A DNA stretch of 64,000 bases, taken from assembly GCA_004794655.1 (NCBI GenBank), contig SMMW01000555.1:5117001-5181000 (forward strand), read 5' to 3'. How positions within the stretch are numbered: position 1 is the first letter of the stretch; each line of letters opens with the position of its first letter. The notes under the pieces are model-generated. The model was not told where the DNA came from. It made no database searches and saw only the letters and a list, made by a program, of their open reading frames with translations. The DNA is from Marisa cornuarietis. Taxonomy: Eukaryota; Mollusca; Gastropoda; Architaenioglossa; Ampullariidae. Position numbers and translations under genes: made by a program. Shown one piece after another: positions 1 through 17,631 of this stretch.

Positions 1-167
1 TTTAGATCAATAACGATACTAAAGTATACACTGGGGCTTCCACTATTTATTCTTTCTAGACTTTGCCTGCCATGCTGTTATTTGACTTATTTATTTATTT
101 TTATTTTTTTTTGGCATTGTATCTGTAACTGGGTGTGTACATATTTTCAACAGTCCACAGCTCATAT

Positions 168-422
168 GGGGCCAGTTGCATGACACATTTATAATTTTAA
201 ACAGTTTTAGGCTTTAACTCTTTTTAGAGAGACACAACATACTTTCAGAACTCATTAAAAACAAGAAAATGCATTTTAAACCAGATTTTTGTTTTCGTCA
301 GCACATTTTTTTGTGCAGCGCATCTAAATGTCATATGAGCAATTTTTGAAGAATAAACAGTTTCTAGATTTCCTTCTTTAAAACAGTTTTAAGGTGTAGA
401 AACATGTTGTGCAACTCGCCCC
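168..422. mobile_element. Palindromic MITE, family A copy 1 (255 bp)
   Basis: It begins GGGGCCAGTTGCATGACACA and ends GTTGTGCAACTCGCCCC, so the ends are inverted repeats. The interior follows the same order as the copies at about 4207 and 43311 (a TTTTAAACAGTTTTAGG-like motif, a GTCAGCACATTTTTTTGT segment, a TAAAACAGTTTTAAGG arm). There is no coding capacity. The target duplication is unclear, so I do not assign a superfamily. Confidence 0.8.
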
Positions 423-690
423 ACAGCAGCAGTAAGTACTTCACCATAGGCAGCGATCATTGCTTTCAAGGTACTGATTATAAAGAACACTCACTCAGGA
501 CATTTATCTATTACCAGAACCCGAAACCCATCTGATATTACTGAATATATAATAGAATATGTAAATAGTAATATAGATCTCTGCTTTCTACTTGATAATA
601 AGATACACAGTAAACAGCTGATATAGAGATGTAGCCCAAGCTGAAAGCTAAGTTCTTTATTCCAGGGACAAACAATTTAAAGCTCTAGTG

Positions 691-871
691 CAGCGGTTCT
701 CAACCTTTTACTTGTGACGCCCCCCCCCCCAGACGAATAAAGGTAGGTCCACGCGCCCCCCTTAGCCACTAATACCTATATGAGATATGAGAAAATGACC
801 GCCTTTGCGGCCCCCTTTTCAGCAGCTTGCGCCCCCCTTGGGGGGCGCGCCCACCAGGTTGAGAACCGCGG
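691..871 (+). mobile_element. hAT-like MITE, family B copy 1 (181 bp) with 8-bp target duplication
   Basis: Terminal inverted repeats CAGCGGTTCTCAACCT and AGGTTGAGAACCGCGG are flanked by a perfect 8-bp direct repeat CTCTAGTG (683-690 and 872-879). CAG...CTG-type ends plus an 8-bp duplication are hallmarks of hAT transposons. The interior is C-rich then G/C-rich and non-coding. A second copy lies reversed at 15398-15573. Confidence 0.93.
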
Positions 872-1559
872 CTCTAGTGTGACAGCAGTCACACTTTGGT
901 CCCACTAGGGCTTTAAATCAAGTTAGTAAAACAACATCAGCTGCAGTACAACTGGATTTTTTTAACCTTAAAGAAGCTACAAGCAGAACATGGGGGTACT
1001 AAGGAAAATTAAATGATTACAAAAATACTGCAAAATAACTTGCATTCATATTGAGAAAATGGCAGTTGGAATTCAAGGAACATTTTGAAAAATGTCATTT
1101 TAAGCTCTTCGATATAACCATAGATACACAACTAAATTTAAGCTTATGTGAGCACTAGGTGACCATTTCAGTCACTTTACGGACAAAATGATAAGCATGA
1201 ACAAAGTCAAAAAGAAAGAGCGTGTGTACACATATGCCTGATTGTGTAAAAGTTTTGTCATCAGTCCGTTGTGGTTTTTTTTTTTAAAGGAATAATTGTT
1301 GCTGTATAAAAAAACCTCTAGTTATGTCTAGGGAATTGTACCTTAGCTAAAGGATGACACCTGAAAATTTCCTTCAGTTAAGATACAATACCCTATCGCC
1401 AACCTTTTACAATGCATATACTGCATAACTGTTATTAGGTGAGTCACTCATGAAACATAGTAGGCTCCCTTTTGACAATTTGACAAAGGAAGATTAGAAG
1501 TGAGAGGATGATATATTTTGTTACTGGGCAAAAGTGGTGAGGATATAAGACCCTGTAAG

Positions 1560-1906
1560 AGTAGGTAAAGGTCCTCCCATGACTTTTTTCAGGTCATTAA
1601 GGAGTGAGGTGTTAGAGATTTCACTTTTCTCACAGACAGATTTACATGAGGGTGGTGTCCATCTCCACTCTCTTGTTGCCTTTCCCTCCCCAACCCTCTT
1701 TGGAGTCAGGTACTCATTCCTGCTAGCTGGTTCGACTGTGGGGAGTGAGCTGCACTACATGGGTATCAAACCAGCATGCAGTTCAGACACCAGCTCTCTA
1801 ACCACTCGCTTATCTGATCCCAAGAAAGTAACTGTGCATCGACCAGGAAATTAAACCAGGTCACCCTCATGGCAGGTGAGTATTCTATCACTAGATAGTG
1901 CCACCT
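1560..1906 (-). mobile_element. Composite tRNA-derived SINE, copy 1
   Basis: Read on the minus strand, it opens with a 72-nt tRNA-Gly(GCC)-like module (1906-1835; contains AGTGATAGAATACTCACCTG, a CTGCCAT anticodon arm and ends GTCGATGCA), then 11 nt, then a second tRNA-like module (1823-1761) with A box TAAGCGAGTGG and B box GGTTTGATACC. A shared core follows (CAGGAATGAGTACCTGACTCC-like, GGTTGGGGAGGGAAAGG) down to about 1560. The core and second module recur at 28.5 and 36.4 kb. It has no coding role; the 91-codon ORF here is incidental. Confidence 0.75.
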
Positions 1907-2874
1907 CTTAAATAACCTAGTGGCAATAGCATGTTCAAATATATTTCTGGTTACTCAAGGTTTTGTGAAAAACAAAGACAATGAATGAGAAAGATGAGTA
2001 ACTTTCAACATGAAGACTTCAAAGCTGTTAGTCTAAATTGTAGCATTGCTCTTCTCTTCTTTCCATTACAAAAATAATTTATTTTCTACAGAGACCAAAG
2101 AAAAATATCCAGTAAATGAACTAATTATGTACATTAAGAAGTTAATAATAATCAAAATTTGCTAATTTCTGACAGTAAAATACATCAAGGAGAGTTTACC
2201 CTTGTTACTTGTGTCTGTTAAAAGTGTCCATATCACAATCTTCAGCTGTCTATAAATAATTATTACACGTAACAAGTGCTACAAAATATTTGGTCCAAAA
2301 ACAGTAATGCATTTCTTTATAATGCTGACAGCTCTGTTCATTATATTGCAATAGAATTTGCAGACGATGTATCAACACTCTTACAAATATGTATCAATAC
2401 AGCAAAGGTTTACACTTCCCTTTACTGCAGTCTTGGAAACAATCATTTCACATGGCCATCAGAAAATATATGTCAATGAAGTAACTTTTTAAGGTCCCTT
2501 GGCTAATTCTGGACACTACCTGTCCAGCCGGGAAAACAAAATCTCAACTTTTAAGTCTTACCCATAAGCAGAGGCTGTGCTTTTTTCAACAAATATTTTT
2601 CAACACAGTATCAAGAAAGCACAGGTCTGGGTAAATCTGGGTAAATGAATGTTACTGGATTAAAATGGATTTCAGCAATTTGCACATTTTTGTAATGTGC
2701 CAGTTTATGCAAACGCTTAAAAAGCCACATCATGAACTGATGACTTTGATGATGTTAGAAAATTTGTAGAACATTTCTAAAAATGTACAATGAAATCATT
2801 AGTAACATAACTGAAGAAACTTCAATACACTAAAAGTAAAATGCATCTCTATACTATTAGTAAAATGTCACAAG

Positions 2875-3265
2875 CAGGCCTGACGAAATGGGGGACAGGG
2901 GGGTCTGGCCTATTGGATTACCATGTAACATTCCTCACTTTGGGGATTTTTTTCATATGGAGCAGGATACTACATGTCTGATCCTTTAAAGTCAGTTTTC
3001 CTCATTTACTAACCACGTAAGTGTAAACAAATATATGTTCAAGTCATGATGTGGATGGATCCTAATGCACTTGTCCTAATGTTTGCAGTATATATATATA
3101 TATTACAGTTACTGAATGAAATGTAGATACTGTTAAATTGTAACCATATTATTATATACTGGGAAAATAATTTACGATTACAATTACAAGGGGCCCGAAA
3201 AGGCCTACCCTGAGGCCCGTAGAGGTAGTCCGCCTCGGGGCCCGTGCTGGCTCTCGGCGGCCCTG
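2875..3265 (-). mobile_element. hAT-like non-autonomous element, family C copy 1 (about 391 bp)
   Basis: Read on the minus strand it begins CAGGGCCGCCGAGAGCCAGC (3265) and ends CCATTTCGTCAGGCCTG (2875). It shares both ends and the block around ATTATTTTCCCAGTAT with the element at 41956-42370. The flanking 8-mers do not match well, so the target duplication has decayed or the left end is slightly off. It is non-coding. Confidence 0.75.
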
Positions 3266-3696
3266 CAAATGAGCCTAATCACCTAGTTCAGAACGACATA
3301 AACTATAAAGAATCACATGAATTTATAATGCAATTTGAATAAATTCTTGCTGACAATTGACAACATATAAGTATTAATTTGCTGAATGTATGCATCGAAG
3401 AATGATTTCATATTAAACACATTGATATGGAAGCCTTCAACAAGAGTTGAAAGAATGAATAATTATGGGGAAAGTGTGTGGTAAAATATAACACTCTTCA
3501 TTTATTTGGACGGACTGTTGAGAGTCACAAAGGCCCCATTACAATTCATGCATACGACAGGTAACTCCCAGTGCACTTTATCTGCGCGAAAATGCATGTA
3601 CGTTTTGTAACGCATGAAAAACTATTCGAGTTTACAGTGTGTAGTTACAAGTCGAACGTTGCAACGTGTGAGAGGTTGAAAGATAAGAACACTTAC

Positions 3697-3781
3697 GAAC
3701 ACGCTGCCTCACATTCTGACTTGTTTCTGCAGACGATGATCCCTTGACCTCTCCACCTGTCTTTTTCGCGTTTTGCTCCAT
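3697..3781 (-). CDS. Candidate first coding exon of an unidentified gene (partial)
   Basis: An ATG in an excellent initiation context (ACCATGG) opens 28 codons plus one base, beginning MEQNAKKTGGEVKGSSSAET and ending NVRQRV, then meets a strong donor, GTTC|gtaagtg. The peptide is hydrophilic, Lys/Ser/Glu-rich and of no family I recognise. The frame stays open upstream to an ATG at 3853, so the start could be earlier. No following exon is evident between 1 and 3696, so the rest of the gene probably lies left of the window or in short exons I cannot see. It would be divergent from the ATP synthase gene, about 2.5 kb away. Confidence 0.4.
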
Positions 3782-4206
3782 GGTCGTTTTCCACAGATGC
3801 TTGAACAGAGGAGGTGGAACTGCGATACTAATTCTCAAATGGAACGTCAACAAACTTCAGCCATCTTGAGAAGCCTGAGCATGTGGTGAGCAACTAGTCA
3901 TGTGACCAAAATTTTGCCCAAAATAGGATACATGGACAAACTCGATCAGACCTAAAATATGGGATTGTATAAATTATTTTATACTACGCAGAAATGAGCC
4001 AATTGTAGTTTTCGGGTAGGATATATAAATTAACTCATGTAGAAAAGTAAAACATTGTGGAATTAACTGGAATCTGTCAGTTGTGATTGTACACTGTATA
4101 TTTATAATTGAATATGACCCGTATATATATATGTGTGTGCTCTTACGGGATTTAATAATAATAATCCAAAAATTTGTAAAGCGCATACTCACACTCCTAA
4201 AGATCT

Positions 4207-4473
4207 GGGCCCAGTTGCACAACACAATTCTAATTTTAAACACTTTTAGGCCTTAACTCTATTTAGATAATTATAGTTTAAAGTGTGCACACCACAATTT
4301 TTGAATTTTTAAAAACTAAAACTACTTTAAGTAAGATAAAGTTGTTTAAGTCTGACTTTCCGTCCTGTCAGTGCAATTTTTTGTATGTTCTAGTGAAATG
4401 CATCTATGGCAGTGAAGAGATTTTACTTCTTTAGAAGAGTTTTAAGGCTTAGAAACATGTTGTGCAACTGGCC
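4207..4473. mobile_element. Palindromic MITE, family A copy 2 (about 267 bp)
   Basis: It starts GGGCCCAGTTGCACAACACA and ends ATGTTGTGCAACTGGCC. It is closely related to the copy at 43311-43572 in the opposite orientation: long blocks such as CTGACTTTCCGTCCTGTCAG are shared. It is non-coding and lies left of a LINE relic, in the interval between the orphan minus-strand exon and the ATP synthase gene. Confidence 0.85.
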
Positions 4474-4974
4474 ATGCAATAACGAAACATGGCATGCAAC
4501 TTACAACGGACAGGAAAACATTTAAAACAACATATATGAACTACAAAAGATCGAAGAAACTTAAGCATAATAAAAGCAAATATAGAAAATACAAAGAAAA
4601 TATATAAAACATTTGACAGTACGTGCTTCATAACGTTTTAAAATAAATTAAAGCATGAATTAAAAAAACTGAAGAAAATCTCTGCTAGTGAACAAGATCT
4701 TCCACTGTCGAAAACGGAGATTTCTATACATGCAAGCCTTGGATATTAGGCTTGTTAGCAAGATTAAGGGCGTTAAATTATAATTATAGTGTCTGCTATT
4801 TCTATCTGACCCTTAAGTGTTTGTCAGGAAACTTTGTAAATACACATTCCGTGTAATAATATATTTTAGCAATATTGATTACAAAGTATTTTTAAGAAAA
4901 TAAAAAGGTATAAACGCGCGTCGATTTTCCATGAAAGGTGTGAGCAATTGTCCGTCCCTTAATTATATAGTACT

Positions 4975-5826
4975 GGTGGTTGTCCCTACTCCACGCTATA
5001 GTGAGACCTGTCGTACTATCTAAACCAGACATGCCATTAAGTAGCTCAACCAGTTCCACTTGTGAGCTGCTTCACATCCGTATGCCTGATATAGTCGCCT
5101 GCCACAGCAGCTTCTTTGTGGAGAGCTGTGCCAGGGTAAGTGAACGTACATGAGGGCAAAGAAAAAGCGCTACAAAGACAACCTCAATGCCACCCTGAGC
5201 CCCGCTTGGGGTCGATTCTGCCAATTGGGATCGAGGTCCTTAAATTGCCCTCGACCACCTATCCTGCTCACTCAGGGAGCACATCCAACTGAGGCAGGCG
5301 CGTACGTTATGGCAACAAAATAGAGACCTGAATGTCCTATGTCAACAGCCCTAGCTCCTTCTCACGATGCTTTACATGTGGCAGACTCTTCATGACCGAC
5401 GTACACTAAATCATTTGTGTGTTTCAGAGAGAGAGTGAGAAGTCATGGTCATCACCAGCCTCCGCTGCTACAAACGAACAGAACGCGGTGGCTGTGACGG
5501 CATGAGTTGATGAGAGATTGTAAATGTGGTTCGCTCAGGGGCCAGCTTTCGACGATCTGGAGGTTCAGTAACTTAAGAAGGTTCGACCTCGGATCGAGTA
5601 GGCTATTGCCCCGCCTACACAGCAGATGTTGAGCAGAAATATAACAGCCTGGAAGTAAATGGCAGTGAAAGGAGGGTGGGTACATTTTATGCCTCAGACA
5701 TGATGAGTACCTGAGGTTTTTTACTACCCGAGTACTATTTCTTTTTTACCGTTGATTTATTTTATTTATTTATAAGATGCTCCATTCAATAAAAGACTCA
5801 ATAATAATAATAAAAAAAAAAAAAAC
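4975..5826 (+). mobile_element. Decayed LINE (non-LTR retrotransposon) 3' end
   Basis: Conceptual translation with frameshifts gives fragments typical of the end of LINE ORF2 proteins: LLCGELCQG, KKRYKDNLNATL, LGVDSANWDRG and a CFTCGRLF zinc-knuckle-like stretch near 5370. It ends in an AATAAT/poly-A run at 5790-5826, as expected for a retrotransposed 3' end. Multiple stops and frameshifts make it inactive. Confidence 0.6.
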
Positions 5827-6282
5827 AACACATGGAACAGAACAACAGTAAACCAAAGACCACTAGATTTTGATTTTCAGCAAGAATGATCGACAGACCT
5901 ATATATGTTTTACATGCCGACTTAGCAGTGCTATGCTAAAGCCATAGGGAAATGAACTCTAAAAATTTTATTAGTATTTTTTCCATGGTTATAATGCCAT
6001 TGAAGCTTCGTTTCATCTCTCCTGAGCCTATAAAGTTTGAGCCAACCGTAAATTTTTAATCTCTAACACCAAATAATTCATAAGATCAGACGCTCCATGA
6101 CTTCATATACCATTGATGATATTATATGTTTTATTATACACTATATTTTAATATTATTTGTTTTAATAAATGCTGAAATACTTATCATTTATCAAAACAT
6201 TGTTTTGTCAGTTTTCACGCCTGCCCTCTCGTGTCCTCCACTTACGGCCATTTTGCGGTCGGCGCTAGCAGACAGACCTAAC

Positions 6283-12109
<5,827 letters not shown>

Positions 12110-12353
12110 TGTGTCACCTTAAGAGGCTTGAACATTGTAGTGAAATGAGTCTGAAAGAAATGTTTTTTCTTAAATGGTATTTAACATATAAGGCAGTCAC
12201 AATACTTAGAGACTGCGAGAGAAACATGGACCATCTGTTTGGTGTGTTTGCTTGGATGATGGCATAAAATGATAGCTAGATTCATTACATGCCTGTTCAA
12301 ATCTGAGTATATGTTGATAAAAAAATTGTTCATAATTTGTCGAAGTATTTTTA

Positions 12354-12359
12354 AATAAA
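12354..12359 (+). terminator. Poly(A) signal of the ATP synthase alpha gene
   Basis: AATAAA lies 245 nt after the TAA stop codon (12107-12109), in an AT-rich stretch, on the gene's strand. It implies a 3' UTR of roughly 260-270 nt. It is the first canonical hexamer I noticed downstream of the stop. Confidence 0.7.
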
Positions 12360-12380
12360 GTGCTTCTGACATTCTCAAAT

Positions 12381-13188
12381 GTATATTGACATTTTAGCAA
12401 TATCATTTGCGGTATGCTGCAGTCCATGCAAGCTAACAAGGGTTCCTACTAAATTTATTAACCTGTTGGGATATTTAGGAAAAGTCTTCTTTTCGGGATC
12501 AAAGTATATCGAGTGCTAAGGACCTTACTGGTCTTGTAGATTTCCAAGTCTCCAAATTTGCCGTGGTCTTGTCTTTCCATACATGAAATACTACAAACCC
12601 ATTTCTGAAGTTCTATTTAAATCCAAAGTTCACATTCAGACTTGTCTTTCTAGTTGTGTCCAGAAAACAGATTCTTTAAATGGAGTTGCTTTTATGCAAA
12701 ATCCATGGCAGCATCAGCTCTGCAAACCCTGTATAGGATCCTTAAAATGCCCTTTGATTGTCCCAATTCCTGAGTTCAGTCTTGGTCCAAATTTTTCATT
12801 TAAAGCTGGCATTTGAGTTCTAGAGGCTTCCCAACATATGAAAGTTGAAGGGCGGGCATTGAGAAGACTTAACTTGCCTTTAAAATTGATTTAGGGGAGG
12901 TAGGTCTTGTTTTGGGACTAGATCCACATTTTATATGGTCAATTCCCTTTAAACATCTTCCAGAAGGCTGTTCCACATGTAATAGAAAGTTTGTTGGGAG
13001 ATGCTGCTGCATAAAAACAAGCATACAGGGGGACAACGAAATGTTGCAAGTTAAAAATTACTAATGTCAGCTCCATGCTTGGAAGGTCTAACACTGCAGG
13101 TTTGAATGTGTAATTTGGTTTATTTCTTAGAGTGGATGCACATTTTCACAATGTGAAAGAGCAGAAAAAAAATACATTTCAAGAATAT
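12381..13188. other. Intergenic spacer between convergent ATP synthase and RIT genes
   Basis: No coding or repeat structure recognised. The plus-strand ORF at 12583-12816 has no recognisable homology or codon character. The two flanking genes converge here. Confidence 0.5.
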
Positions 13189-13194
13189 TTTATT
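13189..13194 (-). terminator. Candidate distal poly(A) signal for the RIT-type gene
   Basis: AATAAA on the minus strand (TTTATT on plus). It lies about 4.4 kb beyond the RIT-type stop codon (17632) and about 0.8 kb before the convergent ATP synthase gene ends. The stretch 13.2-17.6 kb has no gene and could be a long 3' UTR, but nearer signals may be used instead. Confidence 0.25.
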
Positions 13195-16100
13195 GCACAC
13201 ATGAACAGAAATATGCTGGTGATCAAAAAAAGTAAAACACTACTTCCATTTTGCCCTGAACCCTTTACTTTTTCAAACCATTAACATTAACTGGAATGCC
13301 AGCTTGGCTAGAGATTTTCTTCGACGCCTCATATCTAACACAAAAGAGATGAAGCTATGTCTTTTGTGGAACCTGAATTTGATAAATTAGGTGCTTTGTG
13401 CAGTATACAAATGTCTTTAAATGAACGATAACTTGCATGGTTGAGATGCTGAAATCTTCAGAAGCTGTGGTAAATGAAGAAGCAAAGAACAGAACCACTG
13501 TCACCAACAGACATACCACTGCCAACTTTGAATGGGCTATCCTGTTGCTAAATTTTTTCTGAAGGCAGTTTAACACTAAAACTGGAGGCCTTTTGTGTCA
13601 TTGTCTTGCCAAAATATTGTCATGCATTTATCAACAAAATGCCATGAACAAAATCAGCATAAAGAAAAAAATTCCCTCTTGATAAACCTTGGCAGCTGGA
13701 ACCGCCAAGAGATCAATTCTGGGGTCAGCAAAAATGCAGATTCACACACCATTTAGCTTAATCATTGCTGTCACTGACCTCAATCATGCATGATCAGTCA
13801 AGGTTTGTATTTGTCACAATTTATGCAGATTTATAAAACGTCATGCCCTCCCAGCAATTCATCAAGGACGTGTTTGAGAGTTGCTGTTGTCGATCAGTGG
13901 CTCCTGCATACATCACAACAATAAATAAATAAATAACAGGCATGTGTCTATGTATGAAAGCCAACCTTTCCCCTCTTGGTTCTGACTTTTAGTCAATGCT
14001 GCTTAAAAGCCTGCATTTAGAACCAACAAATTTGGGACTAAAAAGTTTTTATGGGTATGTACAATGCCAGCCATAAAAAAAAACACCAGTGAACATTTTT
14101 AGCACAACCTTTATCCCTCAAAAGACTAACTGGACATGATGTTACATAATGAACAATAAAAAATGCTTACGAGTAATATGATAAAATTGCAACTCATATA
14201 TTTGACAGGACTGCAGAAGACTTCTCCAGCTTAAATGGACAAGATTTGCTGTAGGGAAACGTAAAGTTTTTCAGCACCTCATTTCACTACCCTGTAGGGC
14301 TTAAACCTATGTGAATTTTTATCTAAAGCTATGTTCATTTGAAAGACTATGATTATGACAGCACCTCCTTAACATAAGATTCTGTTAGTCTTTGGCTGCA
14401 TTATTCTTATGGTCACTTACCCAGACAAAAAAAAAACTTGAAAACTTAATTTTTCAACATATGCAGCCACTGAGCTAAAATGCTGTCTGACATTGATAAA
14501 AAGAGATTGTTGAAGCCTGAAGGCTTCTTTTATCTAAGCATTTAGTGTTTCTTTAATTTTTTTTTTTTTTTTTTTTTGGTTTTTGATTTGTTTTTTTTAT
14601 TTTCTGAAGTAAACTTTTCGTGGAGTCATAGCTATGAAGCAAGGTGAAATCTTGCTCCTGGACATAGCAAGGAGAAGGAAAACTGTCATCTCCAAAGCTG
14701 TGAAGTGTTGTACTGACCCCACAAACATTGCTTTGTTACTTTATAATAGGGCATCTTGGCCACTGCTCTATAACTATCACCTCAGGGGTAAAGCTACAAG
14801 TGCAGTGTCTGAACACCACTGTAAAAACTGTTGAAGCAAAACTCGTCAAGTTCCAGTGTTGTCCTAGGGCAAAAACTTACACTGGCATCATAACTATGGC
14901 CCCTGGATAAATGTAGAACTAAAAGATCTTTTCAGTAACATCTTATCATCTTTACTATAATATTACAAATGTTTGTATGCTGCTCTTACTTATATTTAAT
15001 ATTTTATATTTTACACCACAGTATGATGCTTACCCACAATTCCGATAAAAATGCAGATGTGTGCTTGCACTTTCTCTACTTCCCATCCCTCATCAAAAAC
15101 ACACACACACACTCTCTTTCATAAATATATATATATATATATATAGGATGCTTATTCTACCTTTCTGGAATTAAACTTTGAATGATCACTTTTTGGACGG
15201 CAACAAAGCTGAAGTGGTGAAAACCTCACTGTTCATTTAAAAAATGTTTCTGACTTTTTTTCTGATGCTTCTACAAATGCAATGTGACAGCATGCAATAT
15301 ACACTTGAGTAGCTTGGAAGAGGCCATCTGCAATCATTTACTCTGAGGCAGTTACATGACTGAAGATAATGTTTCAAAGCCACTTAACCCCAAAAGCCCG
15401 CGGTTCTCAACCTGGGGGGCGCGCCCCCCAAGGGGGGCGCAAGCTGCTGAAAAGGGGGCCGCAAAGGCGGTCATTTTCTCATATCTCATATAGGTATTAG
15501 TGGTAAGGGGGGCGCGCGGACGTACCTTTATTCGTCTGGGGGGGCGTCACAAGTAAAAGGTTGAGAAACGCTGCCAAAAGCAATCACATGTGCACAATAA
15601 CATATCACAGGTGAACTCCACCATAACTGAAGTTACCATAAATGAATAAATATAAAGATACTGATCCAAAACCAAAGTTATGAGTACATTTTTTTCAAGT
15701 TCTATAATAATTACTGAAAAAGATCAGCAAATATTTCTGCTGAGATGCACCTTTGTCTCTAAGAACCCATGTAAAGTGGCCTATGACATAATTTTTTAAT
15801 GTTTTTGTTAGTTTAGCTAATTTACTTGAATTTACTTAGTTTTCTTTGAAAATTGATATCTGCCTTTTAAAAAAAAGTCAAAAATCAAATGCTGCAAACA
15901 ATGACATCACATCATCTAGAACACAGCCACAGACAATCTGTAGAATTCACAGAAATACATAGTGTAATGCATGCATGAAAGCATATGTGCACATCAGGGA
16001 AAACTGACATCTGGATACAAATCAAACTACACTTTGTGCACAATAACAAATACAACATGACAAAAAGCTGATGCAATAATTAAAAAAAAATTTTTTTTAA

Positions 16101-17631
16101 TTTACCCTTTGTATTGTGAATTTTATTTCACGTTGATTTTTTTGTTTTTGGTTTTTGAGAAGCCACTTTTTTTTTTTTTTTTTGCTTGCCAAGTATACCC
16201 CTTAGAAGTGTGCAATGCCTAATACCCATAAACAAGGCAGCTATGTGTATCACACTAAAAATACAAAAAGAAAAAAAAGTAAATCAATAAAGCACTGTGA
16301 GGAAAACAACTACTGTAATCCACAAATTACTCCCCCTATGTCTATGGTGTCTTCACCAGTGGTGCTCTCCCTTAACAACAACAACAAAAAAAGCATTATT
16401 GCCTTGCTCGCACCATATTTAATCACTGCTCTCCCTTGGACCTAAACGACATACTCGGCCTTCAAAAACCCATCAAAAGAAATAGGTAACTTAACTTTCT
16501 GCAGACAGGTGTCAATGTAAAATTATATGGTTGATACCACCTTGATAGCATGGAGAAGATAACCTTGCAGGGTAAAAATGCACAATGATCTTTGACAGTA
16601 GGCAGCTCTCAACCTAAAAAGCAATTGGATGTGTATATGTATATATACTCAAAAGCAACACTGGTCATGTGACCATGTATGCATGGTTTTGAATAAATTA
16701 ACACTCTCTTTCTCTTTCTCTCACACACACAAAGAGAAAAACTACAGGGTGGAGACCTGTTATTTCTATCTACTTTTCAAATAATATCTCTAAGCGTCAT
16801 GCATAAATGCCTGTGGATAACTGAACACACACACACATGTACAAACTCTACACATTAATAACATTTGTCTACGCTTAAAGGGAAATTAAAGAAACCATCT
16901 GATTTTATTCAATATTCCCCCCACCAACTCAAAAAAAAACCTTCAGTCTAATTGTAACTTTCAAAGCTACAAACATAAAATTTAAAGTCAACATCCAAAG
17001 AGATCACACCATTTCCTACTGGAGATGGGCCATGCAACAGCTTATAACTTAGATTTTTCCACAAAAGATGATACCCAGAACATTTATACTTTCACAGCCA
17101 TGAAATAATTTAGCCGACATCTAAGCCACTTTCATGATCTACCAGGTTTTCAATACTCAGAACAAATTTGTCTTTCTCACAACCTAAGCCTGTGGTGATC
17201 GTGACTTATAATAAATGCAGATATAAACAGCAAAAAATGACGTTTGCAGATGTAGCATCAGCTAGGTGACATGAAGTGCCCATAGCAGCGTAAGCACTGT
17301 CTACTGAAGATTTTATTTTATAGTTATCTGACAGCAACATGCAGCATGTTTCAAGATTCAACCACTGCTTCTACTTTCAAACAACTAAAAGGCAAGAACA
17401 AATATCTTGAGGTTGATTTAGTTGTCTTGAAGGCAGCAGCTAAACAGAAGTATCCACAAAGAATGCAGTTTGCAGATGTATCGAATGTCACATGTAAGCA
17501 AGGCAGTCAGCCTGAGCTCTTCCTGCCAGTAAAAACGTGTTGTTCAGGTTGAACCATTTCCTGGACAAGGCAAATGAGCAGCCCAGCCAATCACTGTATT
17601 CATATGCTTCTGTCAGGCACACCAGGCCAGT
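13195..17631 (-). other. AT-rich region downstream of the RIT-type stop: 3' UTR and/or intergenic
   Basis: I see no coding homology here. It contains T-rich tracts (near 14550-14590 and 16160-16185), an (AC)n run at 15099-15113 followed by (AT)n at 15125-15146, and one 176-bp hAT-like MITE. The minus-strand ORF at 13355-13576 includes a hydrophobic stretch but no recognisable family or splice support, so I do not call it a gene. Confidence 0.5.
15398..15573 (-). mobile_element. hAT-like MITE, family B copy 2 (176 bp) with 8-bp target duplication
   Basis: This is the reverse-complement relative of the element at 691-871. It is flanked by the perfect 8-bp direct repeat CCAAAAGC (15390-15397 and 15574-15581). 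The sequence is very similar to copy 1 along its whole length, including the CTCATATCTCATATAGGTAT segment, so the family was probably active fairly recently. Confidence 0.93.

Noticed and set aside
1579..1854. 91-codon plus-strand ORF
   Set aside because: It lies wholly within a tRNA-derived SINE, antisense to its pol III promoter.
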